From: Leptospira inadai serovar Lyme str. 10
GTDB taxonomy: Bacteria > Spirochaetota > Leptospiria > Leptospirales > Leptospiraceae
DNA: 64,000 nt
Direction of reading: 5' to 3'
Assembly (NCBI RefSeq): GCF_000243675.2
Contig: NZ_AHMM02000015.1
Span: 542,001-606,000 of the forward strand
Every line of letters begins with the position of its first letter. The stretch's first letter is position 1. The position numbers and the translations under genes were made by a program. The notes beneath the pieces were generated by a model, which was not told where the DNA came from, ran no database searches, and was given only the letters and a program-made list of their open reading frames with translations. Positions 36,667-44,854 of the stretch are shown here, one piece after another.

Positions 36667-37107
36667 TCACTTAATCTCGATATTATCCAAACCTTGGTTG
36701 GCAAAGATCTCCTCGTACTTCGTAATATAGGGAGCCTCTTTTTCGATTCTTTCTTCGATCGCCATAGCCGCAATTCCGTCTTCGCCGTATTCGATCGCAA
36801 AGTCTCGACGAGCCATCCTATGAATCAACTCGTCCCAAAATAGTTCGTTATCGTATTCGGAGATGATATCGAAGATGTCCGTTTGATCCTCGAATTTTCG
36901 GGTCGGATAATAGACGTTATCCGCGGCATCATAGTCGACGAATTCCTGCTTTCCAAAATCCTTTGCGAATGACAGGATGTATTGTTCGAGTTCGGAATAA
37001 GCCGTCGTTTCTTCGCTGCCTTCGTTAAAGGCGTTGATCATCCAGCTCGAAATAGCGATGGATTTAAGCAAAGTCTCGAATTGCTCCGGTGTGAACTCAA
37101 TTTTCAT
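36667..37107 (-). CDS. Conserved hypothetical protein, acidic
   Basis: 146 residues from ATG 37107, which has the ribosome binding site GAGGA. A longer frame is open to 37239, but the extra residues overlap the 5' end of the plus-strand gene and lack a start signal. The protein is acidic and helical ('FTPEQFETLLKSIAISSWMINAFNEG' start, 'DELIHRMARRDFAIEYGEDGIAAM' in the middle). No domain is recognised. It has no signal peptide. Its start is 34 bases from the divergent lipoprotein gene at 37142. Confidence 0.7.
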   Translation of the reverse strand: MKIEFTPEQFETLLKSIAISSWMINAFNEGSEETTAYSELEQYILSFAKDFGKQEFVDYDAADNVYYPTRKFEDQTDIFDIISEYDNELFWDELIHRMARRDFAIEYGEDGIAAMAIEERIEKEAPYITKYEEIFANQGLDNIEIK

Positions 37108-37141
37108 TAGAAATCCTCGGTATGGGGTCAATTTTACCCGA

Positions 37142-37633
37142 ATGCCACTAGGGGAAACAAGATTTTTGAAGAAATTACGCGCTTCTCTGTTTACGATTTG
37201 GCTTATCGGTTTGTTCGCTTCTTGTGCGACCTCCGCCAAATTTCAGTCCTTGGAAAAGACGACCGACGCGCGGGCATTACTCTACGTCCTGCGTCCTTCC
37301 CGAATGGCGCTCTCTCTTTGGTCCTTTCGAGTGGAATTATTTCAGTACGAAGGGTCCTTCACCTCGGATAAGAAATCATTGATCGCTAGTTGGAGTTTGG
37401 ATTCCGCGGATTTTATAAAAGTCCGATTGGATCCCGGTTTTTATTCGCTTCGCTGTAAGGACATGGATAAAATATTTTACGCGAAAGAAGGGGAAATTCT
37501 TTTCCTATCACTCGAGCTATACAATAGGGGGCCTTTTTCGCTTCCGGGCTTGTTTATAAAAAGTTTAAACGCGGAGGATGCGCTTCGTAATTTATTGGAA
37601 GGGTCAAGGATGAACGAAATCGGTGGAGGATAA
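37142..37633 (+). CDS. DUF2846-like lipoprotein
   Basis: 163 residues from ATG 37142. Signal peptide with lipobox FASC (cysteine near 26). The mature part begins with 'ALLYVLRPSRMALSLWSFRVELFQYEG' and has 'DFIKVRLDPGFYSLRCKDMDKIFYAKEGEI'. This is the DUF2846 pattern, 'YVYRP...V..NG....L....Y.....PG.Y.L', a beta-sandwich of unknown function found in envelope proteins. A paralogue lies on the other strand at 43609 with the same block order. The gene ends before a bidirectional terminator at 37712. Confidence 0.7.
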   Translation: MPLGETRFLKKLRASLFTIWLIGLFASCATSAKFQSLEKTTDARALLYVLRPSRMALSLWSFRVELFQYEGSFTSDKKSLIASWSLDSADFIKVRLDPGFYSLRCKDMDKIFYAKEGEILFLSLELYNRGPFSLPGLFIKSLNAEDALRNLLEGSRMNEIGGG

Positions 37634-37711
37634 ATCCGTTCTCCACTCGACGAAATTCGAGCGTCTATTTCGTCCTTGGATAGTTGATGCAGTCCTATTG
37701 CCCAATAGAAT

Positions 37712-37743
37712 AAAACCCCTTCCGTCGGATCGAAAGGGGTTTT
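37712..37743. terminator. Bidirectional rho-independent terminator
   Basis: AAAACCCCTT and AAGGGGTTTT form a perfect 10-bp stem with a 12-base loop. It has a T-run for the plus strand and an A-run before the stem that serves the minus strand. It separates the plus-strand lipoprotein gene (37633) from the convergent DUF3015 gene (37747). Confidence 0.8.
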
Positions 37744-37746
37744 CTA

Positions 37747-38229
37747 TCAAAGTTGGCAGGTACTATTCAACTTTTGATTGGAAGAGACTTCCTGTCTTAT
37801 TTTCTGCAGGAAGGAGTCCGGAGAATCCTGATTAAAAAGTACGGCATACTTCTCTTTCCCGATTCTGCTGAATGTCGCCGAATCCGAGCAACCCATCAAA
37901 GAAGCCAATGCGCCGACTCTTTCTCCGCTTCCCTGAGCGAATTCCTGCTCCAGATAGCGGTAGTTCACATGGACGAAGATTTCCTGCGCTTTTTGTTTTT
38001 GGGCAAGGCTAGCCGTCTTACAATTCAAGGTGCCTGTGGAGATTCCGAAAGTTTGATTTCCTAAGGTACCGTTCACGGTAGCTGCGATGACTTGGTGGAC
38101 CTTTTTATTCTCCGTGATTACTACCGATCCGAGTCCGCAACCTGCGGCTCCGTATCCGTCTTTTGCCGCGATATAAGTCGGTAAAATCGCTAGAGTGACA
38201 ACTAATAATGTTAATAAGAATTTCTTCAT
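37747..38229 (-). CDS. DUF3015 family secreted protein (copy 1)
   Basis: 160 residues from the ATG at 38229, chosen because it starts a typical signal peptide (MKKFLLTLLVVTLAILPTY). The mature part opens with 'DGYGAAGCGLGSVVI' and has 'NQTFGISTGTLNCKTAS', 'KAQEIFVHVNYRYLEQEFAQGSGERVGALASLMGC' and a final Cys. These are the DUF3015 hallmarks, with four conserved cysteines that could form two disulfides. It is a small periplasmic or secreted protein of unknown role. Four paralogues lie within 3 kb. The upstream DUF3015 copy ends at 38241, so the two minus-strand genes form an operon. Confidence 0.85.
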   Translation of the reverse strand: MKKFLLTLLVVTLAILPTYIAAKDGYGAAGCGLGSVVITENKKVHQVIAATVNGTLGNQTFGISTGTLNCKTASLAQKQKAQEIFVHVNYRYLEQEFAQGSGERVGALASLMGCSDSATFSRIGKEKYAVLFNQDSPDSFLQKIRQEVSSNQKLNSTCQL

Positions 38230-38240
38230 GTCGTTTTCCA

Positions 38241-38738
38241 TTAAATCTTGCAACTACGAGATAGAGTTTCGTCTTCTCGAATACCGTCTTTTACTGCGGA
38301 AAGAAGGGTCGATGGAGTCGTCTCTTTTACGAAGAGCTTTGCATAGTTCGTTTTTGCCAACAAACCGAGTTGGTTAGCGCTTTCGGGACTGCAACCGAGT
38401 AGATGCGAAAGGGTATTCAATTTTTCCCCACTTCCGCTGGACATTTCCCGCTCTAACGATTCAAAGTTTTGAGCGATGAAAATTTCCTGAGCCTTTTCAT
38501 TCTTTACGATTCCATCCGTCGTACAATTGAGCGAGCCGGTGGAAATTCCAAACGTTTGGTTCGCGGATGTTCCATTTGTCGTCGCGGCTAATACTTGAAG
38601 AACGGTCGTATTCTTGCTAAAAATAACCGAACCGAGTCCGCATCCGGCAACTCCATAACCGTCCGCGAAGATGCTATTTGCACTGGATCCGAGCAGCAGG
38701 AATGTACCTAAGCCGATCGAAATTAGTCTTTTGTCCAT
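38241..38738 (-). CDS. DUF3015 family secreted protein (copy 2)
   Basis: 165 residues with signal peptide (about residues 5-25). The mature part has 'DGYGVAGCGLGSVIF', 'ANQTFGISTGSLNCTTDG' and 'KAQEIFIAQNFESLEREMSSGSGEKLNTLSHLLGC' and ends in RSCKI, with all four conserved cysteines. It precedes copy 1 on the same strand by 11 bases. It begins the minus-strand pair; the plus-strand pair starts at 39537, so an intergenic gap of about 800 bp separates two divergent DUF3015 pairs. Confidence 0.85.
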   Translation of the reverse strand: MDKRLISIGLGTFLLLGSSANSIFADGYGVAGCGLGSVIFSKNTTVLQVLAATTNGTSANQTFGISTGSLNCTTDGIVKNEKAQEIFIAQNFESLEREMSSGSGEKLNTLSHLLGCSPESANQLGLLAKTNYAKLFVKETTPSTLLSAVKDGIREDETLSRSCKI

Positions 38739-39536
38739 AAACTAATCTCTCCTATATTTTAATTAAAGAAAACATGTGATCTACCGAAATGGTTATGTCA
38801 ACCAGAATAAACGACGGTCCTTTTTGAGAGGGCTCGAAGTAGGTTCCGATGGAATCTAAAATTTTTACTCGGGTTTCGTTCGCGAAGGTTTCGTCGATTG
38901 AAATTAGACTTTTTAAAAGGTTTATTTTTGAGCGCAAAATACCTTCCGGGGAGGCGTCGGAATGATCGAAAGAACGTATCCGGCAATTTCGAATTACGGA
39001 CGAGCGGAACCCGACTCGATCCATCGTTTCGAATTTGGAAAAGAGAATCCAGGCTATCGGGACGGACTCGAAGAGGTGGTCGAGTCGTCGTAAATTCTAT
39101 TTTTATAATTCTATTAATGATCATCGATTTCGGAAGAAGGAATTACCGCTTTGCAAATGCGATTTAAAACCTGCCTAAATAAATCATGCTAAGCGAATTG
39201 ATATATGTCAAAGGGGGCGCGGAGCGTATTTAAATAGGTCGTTCTATATCGATTCATTTTTAATAGGGAAGTAGGATTCGAAACGGCGATTTTTAGAATG
39301 AATTCGAGTTACGATTTAGTCGTAAACTTATTTCCAATATAATTCCGGCTTTGTGTAATAAGATAGAAACGGGATGTTTGAGCTATCCTAAGTAGGGTAA
39401 AGAAAATAAAAAATCGATTTATTTCTGTCGTTCGACCTTTGAGGCTTCGGACTCTCGCAAGTAGCGCAAAAAAGTCATTGACTGCCGACTTTTCCTGAAT
39501 ACGGTGAAGCCCTATTTTTCCTTAGGAGACAGTAGA
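38739..39536. other. Long gap between divergent DUF3015 pairs; possible gene fragment
   Basis: No intact gene is supported. A minus-strand frame (ends 38752, open upstream to a stop near 39100) reads like protein: 'LDHLFESVPIAWILFSKFET', then 'SFDHSDASPEGILRSKINLLKSLISIDETFAN' and 'SFILVDITISVDHMF'. It has no start near its upstream stop and no family I recognise. It may be the remnant of a larger gene. The rest (39130-39536) is AT-rich with no repeats seen; the promoters of both pairs must lie at its two ends. The ribosome binding site TTAGGAGA at 39521-39528 serves copy 3. Confidence 0.4.
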
Positions 39537-40037
39537 ATGAAAAACCGATTATTGGCAGTTCTATCAGTTACTGCTTTGGCAGGTGCGTTATTTGTATCGC
39601 CGAGAGTGGAAGCGAAAGGCTATGGGATGGCGGGATGCGGCTTAGGCTCTCTGGTCATAAAGAGCAACGATATTTCTCAGATTTTTGCGGCAACCTTAAA
39701 TGCGACCGGGATTCAGACATTCGGAATTACTTCAGGAACTTCAAATTGCAGTTCCGACGGAATTGTCCTGAAAGAGAAAGCCCAGGAGCTGTTCGTGACC
39801 GTTAATTATGAAAGTCTCGAACAGGAAATGGCATTAGGAAAAGGTGAAAAATTAAATACGTTCGCTCAGCTATTAGGATGCACTTCGGATATTTCTTCGG
39901 CACAATTCGGTAAAATGGCGAAGGACAAATATTCTTCTCTGATTCATTCCGATACTACTCCAGCACTTCTACTTTCAGCCGTTAAATCTGAAGTTCGTAA
40001 AAACGAAAGCCTCTCAAAAAGCTGCGCTTTACTATAA
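39537..40037 (+). CDS. DUF3015 family secreted protein (copy 3)
   Basis: 166 residues from ATG 39537, which follows a strong AGGAGA ribosome binding site. Signal peptide about residues 1-25 (MKNRLLAVLSVTALAGALF). The mature part opens with 'AKGYGMAGCGLGSLVI' and contains 'TFGITSGTSNCSSDG' and 'KAQELFVTVNYESLEQEMALGKGEKLNTFAQLLGC', with a Cys near the end. The 'NGTxxNQTFGI' segment of the other copies is shortened to 'NATGIQTFGI'. It is the first gene of the plus-strand pair. Confidence 0.85.
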   Translation: MKNRLLAVLSVTALAGALFVSPRVEAKGYGMAGCGLGSLVIKSNDISQIFAATLNATGIQTFGITSGTSNCSSDGIVLKEKAQELFVTVNYESLEQEMALGKGEKLNTFAQLLGCTSDISSAQFGKMAKDKYSSLIHSDTTPALLLSAVKSEVRKNESLSKSCALL

Positions 40038-40056
40038 ATTCGGAGAATAAAAGATC

Positions 40057-40551
40057 ATGAGAAAACTTATTATTTTATCCTTTATTTCTTGTTTTGCATT
40101 CTCTTTCGGAATTGCGAATCTTTCGGCGAAAGGTTATGGGCAAGCCGGTTGCGGTTTGGGTTCGATCATAATTAGCGGAAATGGAATCGAGCAAATTTTT
40201 GCGGCGACGACCAACGGGACTTCATACAATCAGACCTTCGGAATCACTTCCGGAACTTCCGGCTGCACGAAAGACGGAATCGTTCGGACCGAAAAAGCTC
40301 AGGAAATTTTCGTCCATATGAATTACGAAAGCTTAGAGCAGGAAATCGCAAAAGGACAGGGGGAAAAGCTCAGTAACTTGGCATCTCTTTTCGGTTGTCC
40401 TAAAGACTCGAAACGTTTTCAAACGGTCGCGAAGGAGAATTATTCCAGAATCTTTACCTCTGCGTCTTTAAAAGATCCGAGCCTGGTGCTGACGAATTTA
40501 AGAAGCCAAGTCGGAAGTGACTTAGAACTCAAAAATTCCTGCAAGATTTAA
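40057..40551 (+). CDS. DUF3015 family secreted protein (copy 4)
   Basis: 164 residues with signal peptide (about residues 1-24). The mature part opens with 'AKGYGQAGCGLGSIII' and has 'NQTFGITSGTSGCTKDG', 'KAQEIFVHMNYESLEQEIAKGQGEKLSNLASLFGC' and ends NSCKI, with all four cysteines. It follows copy 3 by 19 bases. A rho-independent terminator at 40581 ends the pair's transcript. Confidence 0.85.
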   Translation: MRKLIILSFISCFAFSFGIANLSAKGYGQAGCGLGSIIISGNGIEQIFAATTNGTSYNQTFGITSGTSGCTKDGIVRTEKAQEIFVHMNYESLEQEIAKGQGEKLSNLASLFGCPKDSKRFQTVAKENYSRIFTSASLKDPSLVLTNLRSQVGSDLELKNSCKI

Positions 40552-40580
40552 AAATCGGTTTGCAGCCTTTTAATTAAGAA

Positions 40581-40617
40581 ATACCCTGGGGAGCTAAGAC
40601 CCCCAGGGTATTTTTTT
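40581..40617 (+). terminator. Rho-independent terminator of the DUF3015 pair
   Basis: ATACCCTGGGG, an 8-base loop, CCCCCAGGGTAT and TTTTTTT: a near-perfect stem of 11-12 bp plus T-run. Its last T is directly adjacent to the GTG start of the next gene. Confidence 0.85.
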
Positions 40618-42789
40618 GTGACGAAAGTCAAACGTCTTACTTTTATATTAGTCTTCTTTCTCATCCTTTCCCTTTTCGGCCAAAGCAAAAAAGAGCCGGA
40701 GCTTTCGGGCGAAAACTCCAATTCAAAAATTGAAGAGGAGCCTGTGACTTCTTCCGAGTCGGAACCACCTCGCGTTATTCTTCCGAAACCGGAGGACGAG
40801 TTGAAACGAAATCGATTTTATTCGACTTTTATTCCTACCGATCCGACCCAATCCGTTTATCTAAACGATTTGCTCAAACGGATTGATGAGAAAAAATTGT
40901 ACGAGGAAAAACACTGGTATCGTCTACAGCGGTATTCCAAAAATCTTTGGGGAGGCGTGGAAAGCGAGTCCGACAGCGTTCTCTATTTTCTTTCTCCGGA
41001 AGGAAGAGTAAACCCAGCTGAAGAAATGAGGGCTACGATCCGCGCCTTTTTTGCGCCGGAACCGGTCGAGGAAGGAGCCATGCATCCTCAATGCATTTAT
41101 CCTGAACGGTATTTTTGGCTGAAGCAGAAATTGTCCTTTAATGGGGCGCTATTGCAGGAACGCGAATGCGCCCGGTTTCAAAATTGGAGGGAGGCATTGG
41201 ATCCTGGAAGCATCACGGTCGTATTTTCGTCCTTTTATATGCAATCACCCGCTTCCGTGTTGGGTCATACTTTATTCAAAATCGATTCGGCTAAAAATGC
41301 GGACTCGGAACTTCTGGATTACGGAGTAAATTACGCCGCGAACACCGACGACACGAATCCTTTTACCTACACTTTTCGAGGATTGACCGGAGGTTATCCG
41401 GGAATGTTCGCCCTTTTTCCGTATTACCTTAAAGTAAACGAATACAACGATATGGAAAGTCGTGATCTTTGGGAATATCGTTTGAACATTTCCAAGGAAG
41501 ATCGAGAGAGATTTTTACGCCATTTATGGGAGATGGGGAGGAATTATTTCGATTATTACTTTTTTACTCAGAATTGTTCCTTCCATATGCTAGGACTGCT
41601 CGAGGCCGCCGATCCCGATCTTGATATTTCCAGCAAGGCAAGTTGGATCGTAGCCCCTCCGGATACCGTAAAGATATATTTATCCGTGCCGGGTTTAGTG
41701 GTGGATCGCAAATATCGCCCTTCGCTTTACTCCAAAGTGAAACAAAAAATCGTAGCAATGACGTCCGAAGAGAAGGAGATGTATTGGTCTCTTCTGGACG
41801 GGGAAAAGGAAATCGATTCCGTAAAACCGATCGGAATCAGATACCCTTTGATTCTGGATACGCTTTTAGATTCCTACCGGTACAGAAAATCGAGAGATAA
41901 GAGTTCGGAAGCCGAGCAAGCCAGATATAGAAAGTTTCTGCTACTTCGAAGTAAAATTAACGAGCAGATTACGATTAATGAAAATGAGGAAATGACGACT
42001 CCACCGGAAGATTCGCATTCTCTTAGTCGAGTTTCGACAGGATTCGGTTTTTCTAATGTGGGGCCCTTTGCGGAATATAAATACAGAGTCGCATATCATG
42101 ATATTTTAAATACGGATCGCGGACATGTTCCGAATTCGGAAGTCCAATTTATGAATTTTACGCTTCGCAAATACGAAGCGGCTCCGCTGGAATTTACCTC
42201 TATGAATCTGGTACGTTTGCTGTCTTTTACCCCGTATAATGCGGTTTCGAAACAATTTTCGTACGGAATCGATATTGGAACGGACACCGTTATGGTGGAA
42301 AAGGAGAAATTCCAGAAAGATTTGAACGTAAATCGGTTAGGTGCTTTACTCACCGGGGATCCGACCGCTCAACTTTTAAATATGGATGCCGTAGCGAGGG
42401 GTGAGAAAGATGGGCGCGAATATATCCGGAAACAGGCCGGAAATTTCGAGGTTCTATATGGGTATTCTTTTCAGGACGAATTCTCGCAAAAAAAAGCTCC
42501 GGTTTTGATTTCATTTCTCGGCGGAGTAAAAGCGCAGCCTGCTGCGTTTTTCAACGGGGGAGTCCGATACGGACCCGAAGCCGTCGTCAGCGTCTTAAAA
42601 GAATACGGATCTTGGAAATTTCAATTGTACGGAGCATATCAATATTATCAGGGAAGCGGAAACGAAAACAACTATTCGGGGAATCTTAAAATTCGCTATC
42701 TGATAAATAAGAATAACGAATTGAGATTCGAGGTAAATTCTATGAGGTATTATGCAGAAGCTTTACTTTCTTATAATTTTCTTTTTTAA
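40618..42789 (+). CDS. DUF4105 (Lnb N-terminal-like) envelope protein
   Basis: A 723-residue secreted protein. A signal peptide (residues 4-21) is followed by an acidic linker (about 24-60). The DUF4105 domain (about 150-400) has 'DPGSITVVFSSFYMQSPASVLGHTLFKI' and 'YGVNYAANTDDTNPFTYTFRGLTGGYPGMF', then 'QNCSFHMLGLLE' with the conserved Asn-Cys. This papain-like fold places Cys and His as likely catalytic residues. The C-terminal part is strand-rich and ends in an aromatic residue (LLSYNFLF), as in outer membrane barrels. The GTG at 40618 lies right at the terminator's T-run without a ribosome binding site; the start is therefore uncertain. The next gene overlaps its end. Confidence 0.8.
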   Translation: MTKVKRLTFILVFFLILSLFGQSKKEPELSGENSNSKIEEEPVTSSESEPPRVILPKPEDELKRNRFYSTFIPTDPTQSVYLNDLLKRIDEKKLYEEKHWYRLQRYSKNLWGGVESESDSVLYFLSPEGRVNPAEEMRATIRAFFAPEPVEEGAMHPQCIYPERYFWLKQKLSFNGALLQERECARFQNWREALDPGSITVVFSSFYMQSPASVLGHTLFKIDSAKNADSELLDYGVNYAANTDDTNPFTYTFRGLTGGYPGMFALFPYYLKVNEYNDMESRDLWEYRLNISKEDRERFLRHLWEMGRNYFDYYFFTQNCSFHMLGLLEAADPDLDISSKASWIVAPPDTVKIYLSVPGLVVDRKYRPSLYSKVKQKIVAMTSEEKEMYWSLLDGEKEIDSVKPIGIRYPLILDTLLDSYRYRKSRDKSSEAEQARYRKFLLLRSKINEQITINENEEMTTPPEDSHSLSRVSTGFGFSNVGPFAEYKYRVAYHDILNTDRGHVPNSEVQFMNFTLRKYEAAPLEFTSMNLVRLLSFTPYNAVSKQFSYGIDIGTDTVMVEKEKFQKDLNVNRLGALLTGDPTAQLLNMDAVARGEKDGREYIRKQAGNFEVLYGYSFQDEFSQKKAPVLISFLGGVKAQPAAFFNGGVRYGPEAVVSVLKEYGSWKFQLYGAYQYYQGSGNENNYSGNLKIRYLINKNNELRFEVNSMRYYAEALLSYNFLF

Positions 42790-43630
42790 AACAATTTGTC
42801 TGTTCTGTTTGATAAACGGTTTCGCTTGCACTAGCTTATACTATCATCCTTCAAAGCAGGAGTATTTTTCTCCGGAAAAACTCGGTTTTTACAGCAAAAA
42901 TATATTCTTAACCGCCAAAGACGGAATTCGTCTTCATCTATGGCAAATAACCGATCAACATAAATCGTCGAACGAACCGAAAGGAGTTATTCTTCAGTTT
43001 CACGGTAACGGGGAAAATATGACTACGCATTTTATTTCGTTGGTATGGTTGGTTAACCAAGGCTACGAATTATATACGTACGATTATCGGGGTTACGGAC
43101 TTTCCGGCGGCGAACCCGATCCGGAAAGCATTTACAAGGATAGTCTAATCGTCTTGGATTACGTCCATTCATACGCGAAATCAATTCATAAAAAACTTAT
43201 CGTTTATGGACAGAGCCTAGGAGGTGCAATCGCCCTGAGATCCATTCCGGATATGAAGGAAAAAGGGAATCTAGGTCTGGTCGTAGCTGACGGGACTTTT
43301 TTTTCCTACCGTTCCGTCGCCAAGCAAATAGCAAATAAGACCCTATTCCCTCCGATTGGATTTCTGCTCGCTCCGTTTTTCAGCGACGTAGCCAGTCCGA
43401 AAGAATATATTCCGAAGATCGCTCCTGTTCCGCTTTTAGTCATTCATGGCACTAACGATCCGGTCGTTCCGTTCGATAACGGAAAGGAAGTTTTTCGATT
43501 GGCCTCCGACCCGAAAATTTTTTGGGAGATTCGAGGAGGAGGTCATGTGGACTGGATGCAATTAGGGCGAAGCGACGGGGCAAAAGATTTCCTGAAATTA
43601 TTGAACGGTTATTTCGAGGTTTCCAAATAG
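42752..43630 (+). CDS. Alpha/beta hydrolase lipoprotein
   Basis: 292 residues. Signal peptide with lipobox GFAC (cysteine 26). The alpha/beta hydrolase fold includes an oxyanion segment 'LQFHGNGENMTTHF' (about 80-93) and 'YDYRGYGLSGGEP' (about 110-122). The nucleophile serine is in VYGQSLGGAIAL (about 150-161), the acid Asp in 'LVIHGTNDPVVPF' and the His in 'GGGHVDW'. It is close to the FrsA/YfhR-like serine hydrolases, with thioesterase or esterase activity likely. The start overlaps the DUF4105 gene by 38 bases, so the two are cotranscribed. The 3' end overlaps the convergent gene by 22 bases. Confidence 0.85.
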   Translation: MQKLYFLIIFFFKTICLFCLINGFACTSLYYHPSKQEYFSPEKLGFYSKNIFLTAKDGIRLHLWQITDQHKSSNEPKGVILQFHGNGENMTTHFISLVWLVNQGYELYTYDYRGYGLSGGEPDPESIYKDSLIVLDYVHSYAKSIHKKLIVYGQSLGGAIALRSIPDMKEKGNLGLVVADGTFFSYRSVAKQIANKTLFPPIGFLLAPFFSDVASPKEYIPKIAPVPLLVIHGTNDPVVPFDNGKEVFRLASDPKIFWEIRGGGHVDWMQLGRSDGAKDFLKLLNGYFEVSK

Positions 43631-44139
43631 ATTTTAGAAGGCTCTCGGATTAATTTTTTGTCCTCTAATAGATGCGTTAGAGCCGTTTGTTTTTCTATTT
43701 CCTTTAAAAAATACTCGGGGCCCGAGAACTCGCTTTTACTAAAAATGATGAATTCTAAGAAACGCACTTCTTCGTTCTTTAGCTTGAATATTTTTTCGAC
43801 GGATTCGTCCGAATTTAAAGTAAGTTTATAAAATCCTTCCGGCAAATTTTCCATAAAAAAGGAACCGTTAGACAATCGAATCGTACCTATTTCCTGCGGA
43901 TTCTTGTCGGTTTTGAAATTTCCCGTATATTTGTACAAACGAAAGGAATAGTTCCAAATCGCCATTTGGGTTGCGATCGGGCGAATTACGTAAAGTATTC
44001 CGGAATTCTTATTAGGAGTTTCTAATATTACGAAATGATCTTTGCGAGTGCAGGAATTGAGTTGGGAAATCGATAGGTTCAAAAACAGGATTATAGATAC
44101 TCGCTTTAAATAGTGCGCGATTTTGTTTTTTGAATGCAT
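43609..44139 (-). CDS. DUF2846-like lipoprotein (paralogue of 37142)
   Basis: 176 residues. Signal peptide with lipobox LNSC (cysteine near 30). The mature part 'SGILYVIRPIATQMAIWNYSFRLYKYTG' and 'GSFFMENLPEGFYKLTLNSDE' repeat the pattern of the lipoprotein at 37142: 'LLYVLRP...WSFRVELFQYEG...LDPGFYSL'. Both suggest the DUF2846 fold. Its start shares one base with the preceding stop (TAATG), so it is coupled to the HEARH gene. Confidence 0.65.
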   Translation of the reverse strand: MHSKNKIAHYLKRVSIILFLNLSISQLNSCTRKDHFVILETPNKNSGILYVIRPIATQMAIWNYSFRLYKYTGNFKTDKNPQEIGTIRLSNGSFFMENLPEGFYKLTLNSDESVEKIFKLKNEEVRFLEFIIFSKSEFSGPEYFLKEIEKQTALTHLLEDKKLIREPSKIYLETSK

Positions 44140-44783
44140 TAGAAATGATTACTCTCCGGAATAACGATCCTGGCAATTTCGGAGTTATACAAGCCTAAAA
44201 CGAATCTCTCTTCTCCGGTCTGATATAAACCGAACGCGTATATTTCGAACAGAAACGCGGCACCGAAACCGTAACTACCGTCGACTCGATCGTCGCAGGC
44301 TTCCGTATTTTCCAGGGGAATTTTGGGAGATCGCAGGCTGACGTACGGAAATCCTTCCGGACATTTCGAATGTGTGAATTCCCGTCCGTCGGCATGTCTC
44401 GCTTCGTGAATTAAAACTAAGGCCTGTTCCACTTTTGGAAGAGTAAAAAAATCTTTACCAAGTACGACCATACCGTCGTGAAAATAAGCTATATATTTCC
44501 CGGTAGGTCCCATCTTGAAAACTTTAATTCGAGAATTGAGCCATGCGGATAAATCCGCGCCCGAAAAAGAAAACCCGAAGAGTTTCCGAAAATTTGATTT
44601 TCGACGGTAAAAGCTTTTATCGATATGCAATCGATTCGAATTCAATTCCTGAATGTAAAACTTTAAAGATTCGATCTTAAGAGATTCTTCGGCGTTCGGT
44701 ACACGCAACGTCCAATCCGAAAAGAAATCGCATGCCAGCAAGGGAGAAGTAGACAGAAAGAGAATCGTTATTATCCGTATCAT
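44139..44783 (-). CDS. Secreted protein with HEARH zinc-site motif
   Basis: A 214-residue secreted protein. The signal peptide ends around residue 18 (LLAC, possible lipoprotein). The motif LVLIHEARHADG (about 122-133) fits a zinc HExxH site, with the cysteine pair CPEG and EACDDRVDG nearby, possibly a disulfide. The downstream EIYAFGLY could supply a glutamate ligand. The 'HEARHADGREFTHSKCP' pattern occurs in uncharacterised envelope proteins. It is not assigned to a known peptidase family. Coupled to the next gene (43609). Confidence 0.6.
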   Translation of the reverse strand: MIRIITILFLSTSPLLACDFFSDWTLRVPNAEESLKIESLKFYIQELNSNRLHIDKSFYRRKSNFRKLFGFSFSGADLSAWLNSRIKVFKMGPTGKYIAYFHDGMVVLGKDFFTLPKVEQALVLIHEARHADGREFTHSKCPEGFPYVSLRSPKIPLENTEACDDRVDGSYGFGAAFLFEIYAFGLYQTGEERFVLGLYNSEIARIVIPESNHF

Positions 44784-44854
44784 AGATTCAGATTCGTTAG
44801 ACGTTGCCTGTCACGATAGATTAGGAGATCCGACAGAATCACCCCTTTCGGATT

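Noticed and set aside
38798..39167. Two arginine-rich frames in the DUF3015 gap
   Set aside because: They are shadows of each other and of the fragment described at 38752; neither has a ribosome binding site.
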